Position numbers and translations under genes: made by a program. Positions 23,743 to 33,540 of a stretch of 64,000 bases of DNA are shown here, piece after piece; position 1 is the stretch's first letter, and every line of letters begins with the position of its first letter. This DNA comes from Ornithinimicrobium humiphilum (GTDB lineage: Bacteria; Actinomycetota; Actinomycetes; Actinomycetales; Dermatophilaceae). Under the pieces are notes generated by a model. That model did not search any database, was not told where the DNA came from, and saw only the letters and a list, made by a program, of their open reading frames with translations. The stretch lies in contig NZ_VFPU01000001.1 of NCBI RefSeq assembly GCF_006716885.1, positions 930,001-994,000 of the forward strand, given 5' to 3'.

Positions 23743-25308
23743 ATGACGCAGACCACCGACCTGACCCGTCTCACCGCCGTCCAGATGGCCGACGGCCTGG
23801 CCGCGGGGGAGTTCACCTCCGTCGAGCTGACCCAGGCCCATCTGGACCGCATCGAGCGCCTCAACCCCGCGCTCAACGCCTACCTGCTCGTCGACGCCGA
23901 GGGCGCCCTGGCCACCGCGGCCGAGGTCGACCGGGCGCGCGCGGCGGGCGAGAGCCTGCCCCGCCTGGCGGGCGTCCCCGTCGCCGTCAAGGACATCGCC
24001 TGCACCGAGGGCCTGACCACGACCGCCGGCTCCCGCATGCTCGAGGACTTCGTCCCGCCCTACGACGCGACGATCGTGACCAGGCTGCGCGAGGCGCGGA
24101 TGCCCATCCTGGGCAAGACCAACATGGACGAGTTCGCGATGGGCTCCTCCACCGAGCACAGCGCCTTCGGCCCGACCCGCAACCCGTGGGACCTCGAGCG
24201 CATCCCCGGCGGCTCCGGCGGTGGCTCGTCCGCGGCCGTCGCGGGCTTCCTGGCCCCGCTGGCGATCGGCTCCGACACCGGCGGCTCCATCCGCCAGCCC
24301 GCGGCCGTGACCGGCACCGTGGGCGCCAAGCCGACCTACGGCGGGGTGAGCCGCTACGGCATCATCGCGCTGGCCTCGAGCCTGGACCAGATCGGCCCGT
24401 GCGCCCGCACCGTCGCCGACGCCGCGCTCCTGCACGAGGTGCTCGGCGGCCACGACCCGATGGACTCCACCAGCATCGACGCCCCGGTGCCGCCGGTCGT
24501 CGCGGCGGCCACCGGCACCCGCGACCTGACCGGCCTGCGCGTCGGTGTCGTCAAGGAGATCGGCGGGGAGGGCTTCCAGCCCGGCGTGCTGGCCCGATTC
24601 GAGGAGGCGCTCGACCAGCTGCGCGAGCTGGGCGCCGAGATCGTCGAGGTCTCCTGCCCGCACTTCACCTACGCGATGGCGGCCTACTACCTCATCCTCC
24701 CGTCGGAGGCGAGCTCCAACCTGGCCCGCTACGACGCCATGCGCTACGGCCGGCGCGTCGTGCCGGACGGCAGCCCGAGCGCCGAGCAGGTCATGGCCGC
24801 CAGCCGCGACGCCGGCTTCGGCGACGAGGTCAAGCGCCGCATCATCCTGGGCACCTACGCGCTGTCCAGCGGCTACTACGACGCCTACTACGGCCAGGCG
24901 CAGAAGGTCCGCACGCTCATCGCTCGCGACTTCGCCGCGGCCTTCGAGCAGGCCGACGTGCTCGTCAGCCCGACCGCGCCGACCACGGCCTTCAAGATCG
25001 GCGACAAGCTCGACGACCCGATGGCGATGTACCTCAACGACATCGCCACCATCCCGGCCAACCTCGCCGGCGTGCCCGGCATGTCGATCCCGGCGGGCGT
25101 CGCCGAGGAGGACGGCCTGCCGGTCGGCTTCCAGATCCTGGCCCCGGCCATGGAGGACCAGCGCATGTATGCCGTGGGCGCGGCCCTCGAGGCCCGTCTC
25201 GCCGAGGTGCAGGGCGGCCTGGTCATCGACCGCCTGCCCGAGGTGCCCGAGGCCGCCCCGGCGGCACCGCATACCCGCACCGACGAGACCGAGGAGGCGC
25301 GCGCGTGA
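23743..25308 (+). CDS. gatA: Asp-tRNA(Asn)/Glu-tRNA(Gln) amidotransferase subunit A
   Basis: Amidase that releases ammonia from glutamine for transamidation of misacylated tRNA. 521 residues. Visible amidase-signature triad: [11 protein letters not shown] (Lys), [14 protein letters not shown] (cis-Ser region) and [12 protein letters not shown] (nucleophile Ser). [27 protein letters not shown] and [25 protein letters not shown] are typical. ATG preceded by GAGGACGG; an in-frame ATG/GTG four codons earlier is less likely. Overlaps gatB by four bases. Confidence 0.96.
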   Translation: MTQTTDLTRLTAVQMADGLAAGEFTSVELTQAHLDRIERLNPALNAYLLVDAEGALATAAEVDRARAAGESLPRLAGVPVAVKDIACTEGLTTTAGSRMLEDFVPPYDATIVTRLREARMPILGKTNMDEFAMGSSTEHSAFGPTRNPWDLERIPGGSGGGSSAAVAGFLAPLAIGSDTGGSIRQPAAVTGTVGAKPTYGGVSRYGIIALASSLDQIGPCARTVADAALLHEVLGGHDPMDSTSIDAPVPPVVAAATGTRDLTGLRVGVVKEIGGEGFQPGVLARFEEALDQLRELGAEIVEVSCPHFTYAMAAYYLILPSEASSNLARYDAMRYGRRVVPDGSPSAEQVMAASRDAGFGDEVKRRIILGTYALSSGYYDAYYGQAQKVRTLIARDFAAAFEQADVLVSPTAPTTAFKIGDKLDDPMAMYLNDIATIPANLAGVPGMSIPAGVAEEDGLPVGFQILAPAMEDQRMYAVGAALEARLAEVQGGLVIDRLPEVPEAAPAAPHTRTDETEEARA

Positions 25309-26840
25309 GCGTGACCCAGACCAGCGCCCCCGTGGTGCCCTTCGACGAGGCGATGAGCCGCTACGAGCCGGTCATGGGCCTCGAGGTGCACGTCGAGCTG
25401 TCGACGGCCACCAAGATGTTCTGCGGCTGCGCCACCGACTTCGGCGCCGAGCCCAACACCCAGACCTGCCCGGTCTGCCTGGGCCTGCCCGGCGCGCTGC
25501 CGGTGGTCAACGCCACGGCCGTCGAGTCCGCGATCCGCATCGGCCTGGCGCTCAACTGCCAGATCGCCGAGTGGTGCCGCTTCGCCCGGAAGAACTACTT
25601 CTACCCGGACATGCCGAAGAACTTCCAGACCTCGCAGTACGACGAGCCGATCGCCTTCAACGGCTACATGGACGTCGAGCTGCCGGCGCTGGACGGTGAG
25701 GGCGTCGAGACCTATCGCGTCGAGATCGAGCGCGCACACATGGAGGAGGACACCGGCAAGTCGACCCACGTGGGTGGCGCGACCGGCCGCATCCACGGCG
25801 CCGACTACTCCGTCGTCGACTACAACCGCGCCGGCATCCCGCTCATCGAGATCGTCACCAAGCCGATCACCGGCGCTGGCTCCCGTGCCCCCGAGGTGGC
25901 GCGTGCCTACGTCTCGGCGCTGCGCGACCTGCTGCGGGCCCTCGACGTCACCCACGGCCGCATGGAGCAGGGCAACATCCGCTGCGACGCCAACGTCTCC
26001 CTCATGCCCGTCGGCTCGGACACCTTCGGCACGCGCACCGAGACCAAGAACGTCAACTCGCTGCGCTCGGTCGAGCGGGCGGTGCGCTACGAGATCACGC
26101 GGCACGCCGCAGTCCTCGACGCCGGCGAGAAGATCTTCCAGGAGACCCGGCACTGGCACGAGGACACCGGCATCACCACCGCCGGCCGTCCCAAGTCCGA
26201 CGCCGACGACTACCGCTACTTCCCCGAGCCCGACCTCGTGCCCGTGGCCCCGAGCCGCGAGGACGTCGAGCGTCTGCGCGCCACGCTGCCGGAGAACCCG
26301 GCCGTGCGCCGCCGCCGGCTGCAGGAGGAATGGGGCTTCACCGACCTCGAGATGCGCGACGTCATCAACGCCCAGGCGGTCGACGTCATCGAGGAGACCG
26401 TCGCCGCCGGCGCCTCGCCCGCGGCCGCCCGCAAGTGGTGGTCGGGAGAGCTCGCCCGCCGGGCCAACGCCCAGGGCGTGGCCGTGACAGAGCTGGGCGT
26501 CACGCCGGCGCACATCGCCGAGCTGGACTCCCTCGTCACCGGCGGTCGCCTCAACGACTCGATGGCCCGCCAGGTGCTCGACGGCGTGCTCGCCGGCGAG
26601 GGCGGCCCGACCGAGGTCGCCGACGCCCGCGGCCTGGAGCTCGTCCAGGACGACGGCGCGCTGCAGGCCGCGGTCGACAAGGTCATCGCCGCCAACGAGG
26701 GCGTCGTGGAGAAGATCCGCGGCGGCAAGGTGCAGGCCGTCGGCGCGCTCATCGGTCAGGTCATGAAGGAGATGCGCGGCCAGGCCGACGCGGCCCGCGC
26801 CCGCGATCTCATCCTGTCGACGCTCGGTGTGGAGGGCTGA
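25305..26840 (+). CDS. gatB: Asp-tRNA(Asn)/Glu-tRNA(Gln) amidotransferase subunit B
   Basis: Kinase/transamidase subunit that phosphorylates the misacylated residue. 511 residues: [101 protein letters not shown] and the C-terminal YqeY-like tRNA-binding domain ending [25 protein letters not shown]. Cysteines in the first two segments form the zinc site. GTG start overlaps the gatA stop (GTGA). Presence of GatCAB implies no GlnRS and/or AsnRS, as usual in Actinobacteria. Confidence 0.96.
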   Translation: MSVTQTSAPVVPFDEAMSRYEPVMGLEVHVELSTATKMFCGCATDFGAEPNTQTCPVCLGLPGALPVVNATAVESAIRIGLALNCQIAEWCRFARKNYFYPDMPKNFQTSQYDEPIAFNGYMDVELPALDGEGVETYRVEIERAHMEEDTGKSTHVGGATGRIHGADYSVVDYNRAGIPLIEIVTKPITGAGSRAPEVARAYVSALRDLLRALDVTHGRMEQGNIRCDANVSLMPVGSDTFGTRTETKNVNSLRSVERAVRYEITRHAAVLDAGEKIFQETRHWHEDTGITTAGRPKSDADDYRYFPEPDLVPVAPSREDVERLRATLPENPAVRRRRLQEEWGFTDLEMRDVINAQAVDVIEETVAAGASPAAARKWWSGELARRANAQGVAVTELGVTPAHIAELDSLVTGGRLNDSMARQVLDGVLAGEGGPTEVADARGLELVQDDGALQAAVDKVIAANEGVVEKIRGGKVQAVGALIGQVMKEMRGQADAARARDLILSTLGVEG

Positions 26841-26932
26841 CCCGGGCCACGCGCAGCTGATCGCACGACCCCTGCTCTCGTGGGTATGCCGTGCCCGTCC
26901 GACCCCTGCTCGGGGCCGGTACGGCCGCGACG

Positions 26933-26938
26933 TAGCGT
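26933..26938 (+). promoter_or_regulatory. -10 box of leaderless 2-hydroxyacid dehydrogenase gene
   Basis: TAGCGT, seven bases before the ATG at 26946. An exact copy of the 11-mer lies 40 bases upstream (26883). Confidence 0.5.
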
Positions 26939-26945
26939 GTGCGGG

Positions 26946-27890
26946 ATGAGCAGGCAGCCAGTCGTCGCGGTCCCGACCATGTTCGTCGAGCACCTCGACC
27001 CCGTCGACGGGGTCGAGGTCCTGCCCTACGACCCCCGGGACCTCGAGACGCCTCCCGGCGGTGGCCGCGAGGTCGACGTGCTGTCGCTGCCGTTCGTGGC
27101 CGGCCGCTGGCTGACCCGGCTCGAGGAGATCCCCGGCCTGCGGGGCGTGGTGCTCGCCAGCGCGGGCTACGAGCACGCGCTGCCCTACCTGCCCGCCGGC
27201 GTCGACCTCGCCAACGCGGTCGGCGTGCACGACACCGCCACGGCAGAGCTGGCGCTCGCGCTGATCCTCGCCTCGCAGCGGGGGCTGCCCGGCTACGTGC
27301 GGGCGCAGTCCGAGGGCCGGTGGGAGCGCGGCGGCGACGGCAAGCTCCGCTCGCTCGCGGACTCGCGGGTGCTCGTCGTGGGCTACGGCGGCATCGGCCG
27401 GGCGCTGACCCGGCGGCTGCTCGCCAGCGAGTGCGAGGTCGTGGCGGTGGCCAGCCAGCCGCGCCCCGGCGACGACCTCGTCGACCGGGTCCACGGCATC
27501 GAGGAGCTGCCCGCGCTGCTGCCCGAGGCCGACATCCTCGTGCTCGCCGTCCCGCTCACCGAGGCGACCCGCGGGCTGGTCGACACCGCCGCGCTCGCCG
27601 CCCTGCCCGACGACGCCCTCGTGGTCAACGTCGCCCGCGGACCGGTGGTGGACACCGAGGCCCTCCAGCGCGAGTGCGCCGCCGGCCGCCTGCGCGCAGC
27701 GCTCGACGTCACCGACCCCGAGCCGCTGCCGGAGGGGCACCCGCTGTGGTCGACCCCCGGCGTGCTGGTCAGCCCGCACGTCGGCGGCGGGAGCCCCGCC
27801 TCCTTCCCGCGGATGGGGCGCTACCTGACCCGCCAGCTCACCGCATACCGGGACCGGGGCCGGCTGGACCACGTCGTCGCGACCGGCTGA
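26946..27890 (+). CDS. D-2-hydroxyacid dehydrogenase family protein
   Basis: NAD(P)-dependent oxidoreductase of 314 residues. Rossmann motif VLVVGYGGIGRALTRRLL at about 142-159; catalytic Arg in VNVARGPVVDTEAL, Glu in DVTDPEPLPEGHPLW and His in VSPHVGGG complete the triad of the D-isomer-specific family. The Gly-rich loop ends in an unusual CEVVAVASQPRPGD, with no acidic residue at the end of beta-2, which may favour NADP. It is not SerA (no ACT or intervening domain). Substrate unknown. Leaderless ATG. Confidence 0.83.
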   Translation: MSRQPVVAVPTMFVEHLDPVDGVEVLPYDPRDLETPPGGGREVDVLSLPFVAGRWLTRLEEIPGLRGVVLASAGYEHALPYLPAGVDLANAVGVHDTATAELALALILASQRGLPGYVRAQSEGRWERGGDGKLRSLADSRVLVVGYGGIGRALTRRLLASECEVVAVASQPRPGDDLVDRVHGIEELPALLPEADILVLAVPLTEATRGLVDTAALAALPDDALVVNVARGPVVDTEALQRECAAGRLRAALDVTDPEPLPEGHPLWSTPGVLVSPHVGGGSPASFPRMGRYLTRQLTAYRDRGRLDHVVATG

Positions 27891-27900
27891 GCCCCGGCGC

Positions 27901-27906
27901 TAGCGT
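27901..27906 (+). promoter_or_regulatory. -10 box of leaderless sixA-like gene
   Basis: TAGCGT seven bases before the ATG at 27914. Confidence 0.5.
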
Positions 27907-27913
27907 GGGCCCC

Positions 27914-28429
27914 ATGACCCGCACGCTCGTCGTCATCCGTCACGCCAAGGCCGAGCAGGGGCACCCGCAGGGTGACGTCGCCCGCGAGCTCGCGCCCCGC
28001 GGCCGCGCCGACGCCGAGGAGCTCGGTCGGTGGCTGGCGGGGGAGGCGCTGGTCCCCGACCTCGTGCTCTCCTCCCCGGCGGCCCGGACGCGGCAGACCA
28101 CCGCGCACGCGCTCACGGGTGCGGACGCCGACGACGTCGAGGTCTGGGGCGGCCGCGGTCTCTACGACGGCGGTGCCCAGCGGGTGCTCGAGGCGGTCCG
28201 CGAGGTGCCGGAGGAGAGCTCGGTCGTCTGGCTCGTCGGCCACCAGCCGGTCATGGGCATCGTCGCCGCCGGTCTCGCCGACGAGGACGCCTCCGACCCC
28301 GACGCGCTGGCCGCTCTCGACGAGGGCTTCCCCACGGCCACCTGCGCGGTGCTCACCACCGAGGAGGCCTGGGCGGACCTCGGCCCCGGCGACGCCCGGC
28401 TCGTCGCCGTCCGCACCGCCCGCGCCTGA
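27914..28429 (+). CDS. SixA-like phosphohistidine phosphatase (histidine phosphatase family)
   Basis: 171 residues. TLVVIRHAKAEQG carries the catalytic RH motif at residue 9-10 (RHA rather than RHG, normal for SixA), LVLSSPAARTRQTTAHAL the phosphate-binding Arg, and VWLVGHQPVMG the second His. SixA removes phosphate from phosphohistidine, in enterobacteria on ArcB or NPr; partner here unknown. Single gene with leaderless start. Confidence 0.85.
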   Translation: MTRTLVVIRHAKAEQGHPQGDVARELAPRGRADAEELGRWLAGEALVPDLVLSSPAARTRQTTAHALTGADADDVEVWGGRGLYDGGAQRVLEAVREVPEESSVVWLVGHQPVMGIVAAGLADEDASDPDALAALDEGFPTATCAVLTTEEAWADLGPGDARLVAVRTARA

Positions 28430-28459
28430 GCGGGCCGACCACCTGTCCCCGGCGCCGCC

Positions 28460-28465
28460 TACAGT
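28460..28465 (+). promoter_or_regulatory. -10 box of leaderless nfo
   Basis: TACAGT, seven bases before the ATG at 28473. Confidence 0.55.
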
Positions 28466-28472
28466 GGCGGGT

Positions 28473-29267
28473 ATGACGATCCGGATCGGTGCGCACGTCG
28501 ACCAGACCGACCCCGTCGCCGAGGCGCTGGCACGCGGCACCACGCTCGTGCAGCACTTCCTCGGCGACCCGCAGGGCTACAAGGGCCCGGAGGTCCACTA
28601 CGCCGGCGGGGCGGCGGCGCTGCGGGCCGCGGCGGAGGAGGCGGGCGTCGACCTCTACGTCCACGCGCCCTACATCGTCAACGTCGCGACGACCAACAAC
28701 CGCATCCGCATCCCGAGCCGCAAGCTGCTCCAGCAGCACGTCGACGCGGCCGCCGAGATCGGCGCCAAGGGCCTGATCGTGCACGGTGGCCACGTCAACA
28801 AGGGTGACGACCCGGCCACGGGCTTCGACAACTGGCGCAAGGCCATCCAGGCCACCGACCTCAAGGTGCCGGTGCTCATCGAGAACACCGCCGGTGGTGA
28901 CAACGCCATGGCGCGGCGACTGGACCGCATCGAGGCGCTCTGGGCGGCCGTCCAGGAGGCCGACGGCGCCGAGAACGTCGGCTTCTGCCTCGACACCTGC
29001 CACGCATGGGCCGGCGGCATCCCCCTGGCGGAGGCCGCCGAGCGCATCCACGAGATCACGGGCCGGATCGACCTCGTGCACGCCAACGACAGCCGCGACG
29101 CCTTCGACTCCGGCGCCGACCGGCACACCAGCTTCGGCACCGGCCAGATCGATCCCGACGAGCTCGCCGCCGTGGTCCGCGCCGCCGGGGCACCGGTCAT
29201 CTGCGAGACGCCGGGCGGTCCGGAGGAGCACCGGGCCGACTTCGCCTGGCTCCGCGAGCGGCTCTGA
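28473..29267 (+). CDS. nfo: Deoxyribonuclease IV (AP endonuclease)
   Basis: Cleaves DNA at abasic sites in base-excision repair. 264 residues, TIM-barrel with trinuclear zinc. Visible ligands: TTLVQHFLGDP, YVHAPYIVNVATTN, GLIVHGGHVNKG (His), PVLIENTAGG (Glu), GFCLDTCHAWAGG (Asp/His), LVHANDSRDAFDSGADRHTSFGTGQI and VICETPGG. All metal-binding residues of endonuclease IV seem present. Slightly shorter than E. coli Nfo. Leaderless single gene. Confidence 0.93.
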   Translation: MTIRIGAHVDQTDPVAEALARGTTLVQHFLGDPQGYKGPEVHYAGGAAALRAAAEEAGVDLYVHAPYIVNVATTNNRIRIPSRKLLQQHVDAAAEIGAKGLIVHGGHVNKGDDPATGFDNWRKAIQATDLKVPVLIENTAGGDNAMARRLDRIEALWAAVQEADGAENVGFCLDTCHAWAGGIPLAEAAERIHEITGRIDLVHANDSRDAFDSGADRHTSFGTGQIDPDELAAVVRAAGAPVICETPGGPEEHRADFAWLRERL

Positions 29268-29312
29268 CGAACCTGTTCGACAACCCCGTGCAGGTCTGTC
29301 GGGGGTCGGACG

Positions 29313-29318
29313 TAGAGT
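29313..29318 (+). promoter_or_regulatory. -10 box upstream of ABC exporter operon
   Basis: TAGAGT, eight bases before the GTG at 29327. Confidence 0.45.
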
Positions 29319-29326
29319 GCTCCGAC

Positions 29327-30253
29327 GTGGCAGAACCGGTGATCAGCGCACGTGGCTTGCGCAAGGTGTACGGCGACTTCACCGCCGTCGACGGCATCGA
29401 CTTCGAGGTCCGGGCGGGGGAGAGCTTCGGCCTGCTCGGGCCCAACGGCGCCGGCAAGTCGACCACGATGCGGATGATCGGCGGCACCCTCGACCGCTCC
29501 GGCGGCGAGCTGACGGTGCTCGGCATGGACCCGGCCGACCACGGCCCGGAGATCCGCGCCCACCTCGGCGTCGTCCCGCAGCAGGACAACCTCGACGAAG
29601 AGCTGCGGGTCCGCGAGAACATCGTCATGTACGGCCGCTACTTCGGGCTGCCCCGTTCCTACCTGCTCCCGCGCTCGCAGGAGCTGCTGGCCTTCGCCCA
29701 GCTGGAGGCCAAGGCCGACGCCAAGGTCGGCGACCTCTCCGGGGGTATGAAGCGCCGTCTCACCATCGCGCGCGGCCTCGTCAACGAGCCCAAGATCCTC
29801 ATGCTCGACGAGCCGACGACCGGCCTCGACCCGCAGGCCCGGCACGTGCTCTGGGACCGGCTCTTCCGCCTCAAGGAGGCCGGCACGACGCTGGTCGTCA
29901 CGACGCACTTCATGGACGAGGCCGAGCAGCTGTGCGACCGGCTCATCGTCGTCGACCACGGCCGGATCATGGCCGAGGGCTCCCCGCGCCAGCTGATCCG
30001 CGAGCACTCCACCCGCGAGGTCGTCGAGGTCCGCTTCGGGTCCGAGCGCAACGCCCAGGTCGTCGCCCAGCTCGAGGGCGTCGGCGCGCGCAACGAGGTG
30101 CTCCCCGACCGCATCCTCGTCTACACCGACGACGGGGAGGCCGCCCTGGAGGAGATCAACCGCCGGGGCCTGCACCCCATCACCTCGCTGGTGCGTCGCT
30201 CCTCGCTGGAGGACGTCTTCCTGCGCCTGACGGGAAGGACGCTCGTTGACTGA
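29327..30253 (+). CDS. ABC transporter ATP-binding protein (NodI/DrrA type)
   Basis: 308 residues. Walker A LGPNGAGKSTTMRMI near residue 38, Q-loop VVPQQDNLDEELRV, signature DLSGGMKRRLTIARGL, Walker B ILMLDEPTTGLDP and H-loop TTHFMDEAEQL. The C-terminal domain after residue 225 and closing SLVRRSSLEDVFLRLTGR are typical of DrrA/NodI exporters. The two next genes encode matching permeases; the first overlaps by eight bases. GTG set by the TAGAGT box. Substrate unknown (drug, lipid or polysaccharide). Confidence 0.9.
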   Translation: MAEPVISARGLRKVYGDFTAVDGIDFEVRAGESFGLLGPNGAGKSTTMRMIGGTLDRSGGELTVLGMDPADHGPEIRAHLGVVPQQDNLDEELRVRENIVMYGRYFGLPRSYLLPRSQELLAFAQLEAKADAKVGDLSGGMKRRLTIARGLVNEPKILMLDEPTTGLDPQARHVLWDRLFRLKEAGTTLVVTTHFMDEAEQLCDRLIVVDHGRIMAEGSPRQLIREHSTREVVEVRFGSERNAQVVAQLEGVGARNEVLPDRILVYTDDGEAALEEINRRGLHPITSLVRRSSLEDVFLRLTGRTLVD

Positions 30254-31112
30254 GCACGTCCGCACCGAGCTCGACCCGGCCGCGCTGGCCTACTCCGGCA
30301 GGGCCCCCGGGCACACCGTCATGGCGGCCCGTGCCCGCGCCCGTGGCACCTGGTTCTACGCCGAGACGGTGCTCCGCGGCATGCGCGCCTACTTCTGGCC
30401 GATCATGCTCTACGCCGTCGGCCAGCCCCTCCTCTACATGGTCGCCATGGGCATCGGCCTGGGCACGCTCGTCAGCTCCGGCGTGGGCTCCGTCGACGGC
30501 GTCGACTACCTGACGTTCGTGGCCCCGGCGCTGCTCGTCTCCACGGTCGTGATGTCCGTGAGCGGCGAGATGACCTATCCCGTCATGCAGGGCTTCAAGT
30601 GGCAGCGCCTCTACTACGGCCCGGTCTCCACGCCGGTCAGCCCGGGGCAGATCGCCCTGGGCCACCTGCTGGCCGTGGTCATCCGCTTCCTGGTCCAGTC
30701 GACGATCTTCTGGCTGATCATGCTGGCCTTCGGCGCCGCCCCGAGCGGCTGGTCGTGGCTGGTGGTCCCGATCGGCGTGCTCACCGCGACCGCCTTCGGT
30801 GCGCCGCTGCAGGCCTACGCCTCGACGCTGACCGACGAGGGCTTCCAGTTCTCCTTCATCCAGCGCTTCGTCGTCATGCCGATGTTCCTCTTCGCCGGCA
30901 CCTTCTTCCCGCTCTCGGCGATGCCGACCTACCTGCACTGGATCGGCTGGATCTCGCCGGTGTGGCACGGCACCGAGCTCGCCCGGCTCGCCAGCTACGG
31001 CGCGCCGATGTCGCCGCTCATGCTCGTCGTGCACCTCGCCTTCCTGCTCGCCTGCACGGTCACCGGCATGCTGCTCGCCGTCCGCTTTTACACCCGGAGG
31101 TTGCGCTCGTGA
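30246..31112 (+). CDS. ABC-2 type permease (NodJ/DrrB type), first copy
   Basis: 288 residues, six predicted membrane helices starting at about residue 45 (YFWPIMLYAVGQPLLYMVAMGIGLG). SFIQRFVVMPMFLFAGTFFPLSAMP and WISPVWHGTELAR match the NodJ pattern. Starts with TTG overlapping the end of the ATPase gene by eight bases. Its last four bases (GTGA) overlap the second permease. The pair probably forms a heterodimeric channel. Confidence 0.87.
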   Translation: MTEHVRTELDPAALAYSGRAPGHTVMAARARARGTWFYAETVLRGMRAYFWPIMLYAVGQPLLYMVAMGIGLGTLVSSGVGSVDGVDYLTFVAPALLVSTVVMSVSGEMTYPVMQGFKWQRLYYGPVSTPVSPGQIALGHLLAVVIRFLVQSTIFWLIMLAFGAAPSGWSWLVVPIGVLTATAFGAPLQAYASTLTDEGFQFSFIQRFVVMPMFLFAGTFFPLSAMPTYLHWIGWISPVWHGTELARLASYGAPMSPLMLVVHLAFLLACTVTGMLLAVRFYTRRLRS

Positions 31113-31954
31113 CCGCCAGCACGCCCGCGCCCTCGTCCGCCCCCGTGGAGGCGCCCCGCACCCGCGGGCTGTCGAGGCGCGCCCTCTCCTCGGGCAACGT
31201 CGGCGCCGTCCTCGAGCGCGGTTTCACGGTCATCCGCAACCAGAACTGGATGATCCTCGTCTCCGGCTTCTTCGAGCCGGTCTTCTACCTGCTGGCCATG
31301 GGCATCGGCATGGGCGGGCTCGTGGGCGAGGTCACCGGCCCGGCGGGGGAGCCGATCCCCTACGCCGCCTACATCGCTCCGGCGCTGCTGGCGACCTCGG
31401 CGATGAACGGCGCGATCTACGACTCCACCTGGAACGTCTTCTTCAAGCTGCGCTTCGCCAAGCTCTACCAGGCGATGCTCCAGACCAGCCTGGGCCCGCT
31501 CGACGTCGCGCTCGGCGAGATCCTCATGGCCCTCTTCCGCGGCTTCCTCTACGCCCTGGGCTTCCTCGGCGTGCTCGCGGTCATGGGGCTCGTGACGAGC
31601 TGGTGGTCGCTGCTCATGGTCCCCGTCGCGGTGCTCATCGCCTTCGGCTTCGCCGCCCTCGGCATGGGCATCACGAGCTACATGAAGACCTTCCAGCAGA
31701 TGGACCTCATCAACTTCGTCATGCTGCCGATGTTCCTCTTCTCGGCGACCCTCTACCCGATCTCGGTCTACCCCGAGCCGATCCAGTGGTTCGTCATGGC
31801 GATGCCGCTCTGGCACGGCGTGGAGCTCATGCGCCAGCTGTCCTTCGGGCACTTCACCGGGGCGACCCTGGTGCACGTCCTCTACTTCGTCGGCATGACC
31901 GTGCTCGGGCTCGGTCTGACGACGGTCCGGCTGCGCAAGCTCTTCCTGCGCTGA
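31109..31954 (+). CDS. ABC-2 type permease (NodJ/DrrB type), second copy
   Basis: 281 residues, six helices; FEPVFYLLAMGIGMGGLVG and LPMFLFSATLYPISVYPEPIQWFVMAMPLWHGVELMRQLSFG parallel the first permease, so the two are paralogues from an old duplication. GTG start overlaps the upstream TGA. Ends one base before the stop codon of the convergent hemerythrin gene, leaving no room for a terminator hairpin between them. Confidence 0.87.
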   Translation: MTASTPAPSSAPVEAPRTRGLSRRALSSGNVGAVLERGFTVIRNQNWMILVSGFFEPVFYLLAMGIGMGGLVGEVTGPAGEPIPYAAYIAPALLATSAMNGAIYDSTWNVFFKLRFAKLYQAMLQTSLGPLDVALGEILMALFRGFLYALGFLGVLAVMGLVTSWWSLLMVPVAVLIAFGFAALGMGITSYMKTFQQMDLINFVMLPMFLFSATLYPISVYPEPIQWFVMAMPLWHGVELMRQLSFGHFTGATLVHVLYFVGMTVLGLGLTTVRLRKLFLR

Positions 31955-31955
31955 G

Positions 31956-32438
31956 TCAGCCGCCCGGGCGCAGGGCCTGGGCGAGCGGGCCCGCGTCCGG
32001 CAGGCGGTCGAGGGCCTCGGAGATGGTCCGCTCCTCGTAGCGGAAATGCGACTCCAGGATCGCGCCGATGCCCTCGAGCTCGGCCGCCACGGCACCGAGG
32101 TCGGTGCCGGCCGCGGCCCGCTCGATGGCGGTCGCCGCCCGCTGGAGCAGCCAGGAGATCATCGAGTGGTCCTGGACCAGGGCATCGATGGTGTCCCCCA
32201 GCTCGGGCGCGGCGTCCCGCAGCGCCGGGAAGACCGAGCGGTCCTCGCCGGTGTGGTGCTCGTGCAGCGCCACGCAGAAGGCGATGCAGTGGTCGAGCGG
32301 GCGCGGTGCGGGCTCGGGGACGCGACCCTGCTGAACCGCATCGAGCGCGGTGTGCAGCTGCTCGCGCAGGTCATCGTGCACGGCACGCAGCTCCAGGCTG
32401 AGCGCCCGGGCACGGTCGGGGGAGGAGGCTCCGGACAT
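31956..32438 (-). CDS. Hemerythrin HHE-domain protein
   Basis: 160 residues, four-helix bundle with likely di-iron site: VHDDLREQLH (His21), ALHEHHTGEDRSVFPAL (His/Glu group near 59-65), VQDHSMISWLL and ESHFRYEERTI. Such proteins bind oxygen or NO, or act in iron/redox sensing; which one cannot be told. A TAGGGT -10 box on the minus strand (32449-32454) lies ten bases before the ATG chosen here; a GTG at 32450 lies inside that box and is unlikely. Convergent with the ABC permease gene. Confidence 0.8.
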   Translation of the reverse strand: MSGASSPDRARALSLELRAVHDDLREQLHTALDAVQQGRVPEPAPRPLDHCIAFCVALHEHHTGEDRSVFPALRDAAPELGDTIDALVQDHSMISWLLQRAATAIERAAAGTDLGAVAAELEGIGAILESHFRYEERTISEALDRLPDAGPLAQALRPGG

Positions 32439-32532
32439 CTGGCGGCCCACCCTAGCGAGGGACGGAGCGGCTGGGCACCCCTCGAACCGGCGCCCCGCGC
32501 GGCCCCGCGGGGGGAGAAGGGCCCCGCCCGCT

Positions 32533-32538
32533 TAGGGT
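32533..32538 (+). promoter_or_regulatory. -10 box of leaderless IlvC-like gene
   Basis: TAGGGT, seven bases before the GTG at 32546; it rules out the GTG at 32537, which overlaps the box. Confidence 0.5.
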
Positions 32539-32545
32539 GGTGCGC

Positions 32546-33436
32546 GTGAGCACCGTCCTGGACCCCGACTCCGCAGACCTGACGCTGCTCCAGGACCGGC
32601 AGGTGGCCGTCCTGGGCTACGACGCGGTCGCCGAGGCCCACGCCCTCAACCTGCGCGACTCCGGCGTCGACGTCTGGGTCGGCATCGACCCCGACAGCCG
32701 TCGCGCCGTCAGCGCCGAGATCGAGGGCCTGACCGTGCGGTCGCCCGAGGAGGCCGTCGCCCACTGCGACATCGTGCTCGTGCCCGCCGCCGACGACCAC
32801 AGCCCCGGTCCGGCCACCTTCGACCTGGAGCACCTCCAGCGGCTGCTGGACGAGCACACCGAGCCCGGTGACCTGGTCATCGTCACCTCCGGCGCCCAGG
32901 TGCTGCCGGGCGCGCTGAGCGTGCCCGAGGGCGTCGACCTGGCGCTGCTGCGCGCGGTGGGCGACGGCCAGCGCATCCGGGAGGAATTCCTCGACGGCCG
33001 CGGCTGCCCGGCGCTCGTCGCGGTCGCCCGCGACGGCAGCGGCGCCGCCTGGGCCACGCTGACCGCCTACGCCGCCGCGATGGGCTCGCTGCGCTCCGGT
33101 GCGATCGTCACCACCGTCGAGCACCAGGCCACCGCCCTGGACCTGGCCGAGGAGTGGGTGCACGTCCCGCTGCGCAAGGCCGTAGAGGCCGCCTTCGACG
33201 AGCTCGTCCGCCGCGGCGTCGAGGACGAGGTCGCCTACCTCGCGGTCGTGCACGACCTCAAGACCCGCGTGGACCAGATCAACGGGGCGGGCTTCGCCAG
33301 CCAGTACGGCCCCGCCGGCCACCCCATCGGGGGGTCCGAGGGCGAGCCGTTGACCCGTCGTGCCGCCGCACGGGCGGCCCACCCGCTGGAGCACGTCGGC
33401 CGGCGGGTGCGGGCGATGATGAGCTGGATCCGCTGA
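32546..33436 (+). CDS. Ketol-acid reductoisomerase-like protein lacking active-site residues
   Basis: 296 residues, related to IlvC along its whole length. The N-terminus DSADLTLLQDRQVAVLGYDA, AHALNLRDSGVDVWVG and the later SLRSGAIVTT, DEVAYLAVVHDLKTRVDQINGAG align by eye with KARI. But the NADP loop GYGSQGH is GYDAVAE (24-30), the HGFNIH segment is SGAQVL, the metal-ligand pair of helix YFECLHE reads YLAVVHD (Glu to Ala233, Glu to Asp237), and the end of the KARI domain is replaced. Only the first ligand pair D199/E203 is kept. The likely conclusion is a pseudoenzyme or repurposed enzyme; its neighbour ilvE suggests a branched-chain amino-acid connection. The real ilvC must be elsewhere. Confidence 0.75.
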   Translation: MSTVLDPDSADLTLLQDRQVAVLGYDAVAEAHALNLRDSGVDVWVGIDPDSRRAVSAEIEGLTVRSPEEAVAHCDIVLVPAADDHSPGPATFDLEHLQRLLDEHTEPGDLVIVTSGAQVLPGALSVPEGVDLALLRAVGDGQRIREEFLDGRGCPALVAVARDGSGAAWATLTAYAAAMGSLRSGAIVTTVEHQATALDLAEEWVHVPLRKAVEAAFDELVRRGVEDEVAYLAVVHDLKTRVDQINGAGFASQYGPAGHPIGGSEGEPLTRRAAARAAHPLEHVGRRVRAMMSWIR

Positions 33437-33528
33437 GCCGCGGAGCACCTGGCGCCGGAAGCCTGCCCGCGGCCCGTCCTTGACGTCGGGGCACCCGAGC
33501 CGCCGTGCCGACCACCGGCGGAGCGGCA

Positions 33529-33534
33529 TACATT
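33529..33534 (+). promoter_or_regulatory. -10 box of leaderless ilvE
   Basis: TACATT, six bases before the ATG at 33541. Confidence 0.5.
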
Positions 33535-33540
33535 GGCCCC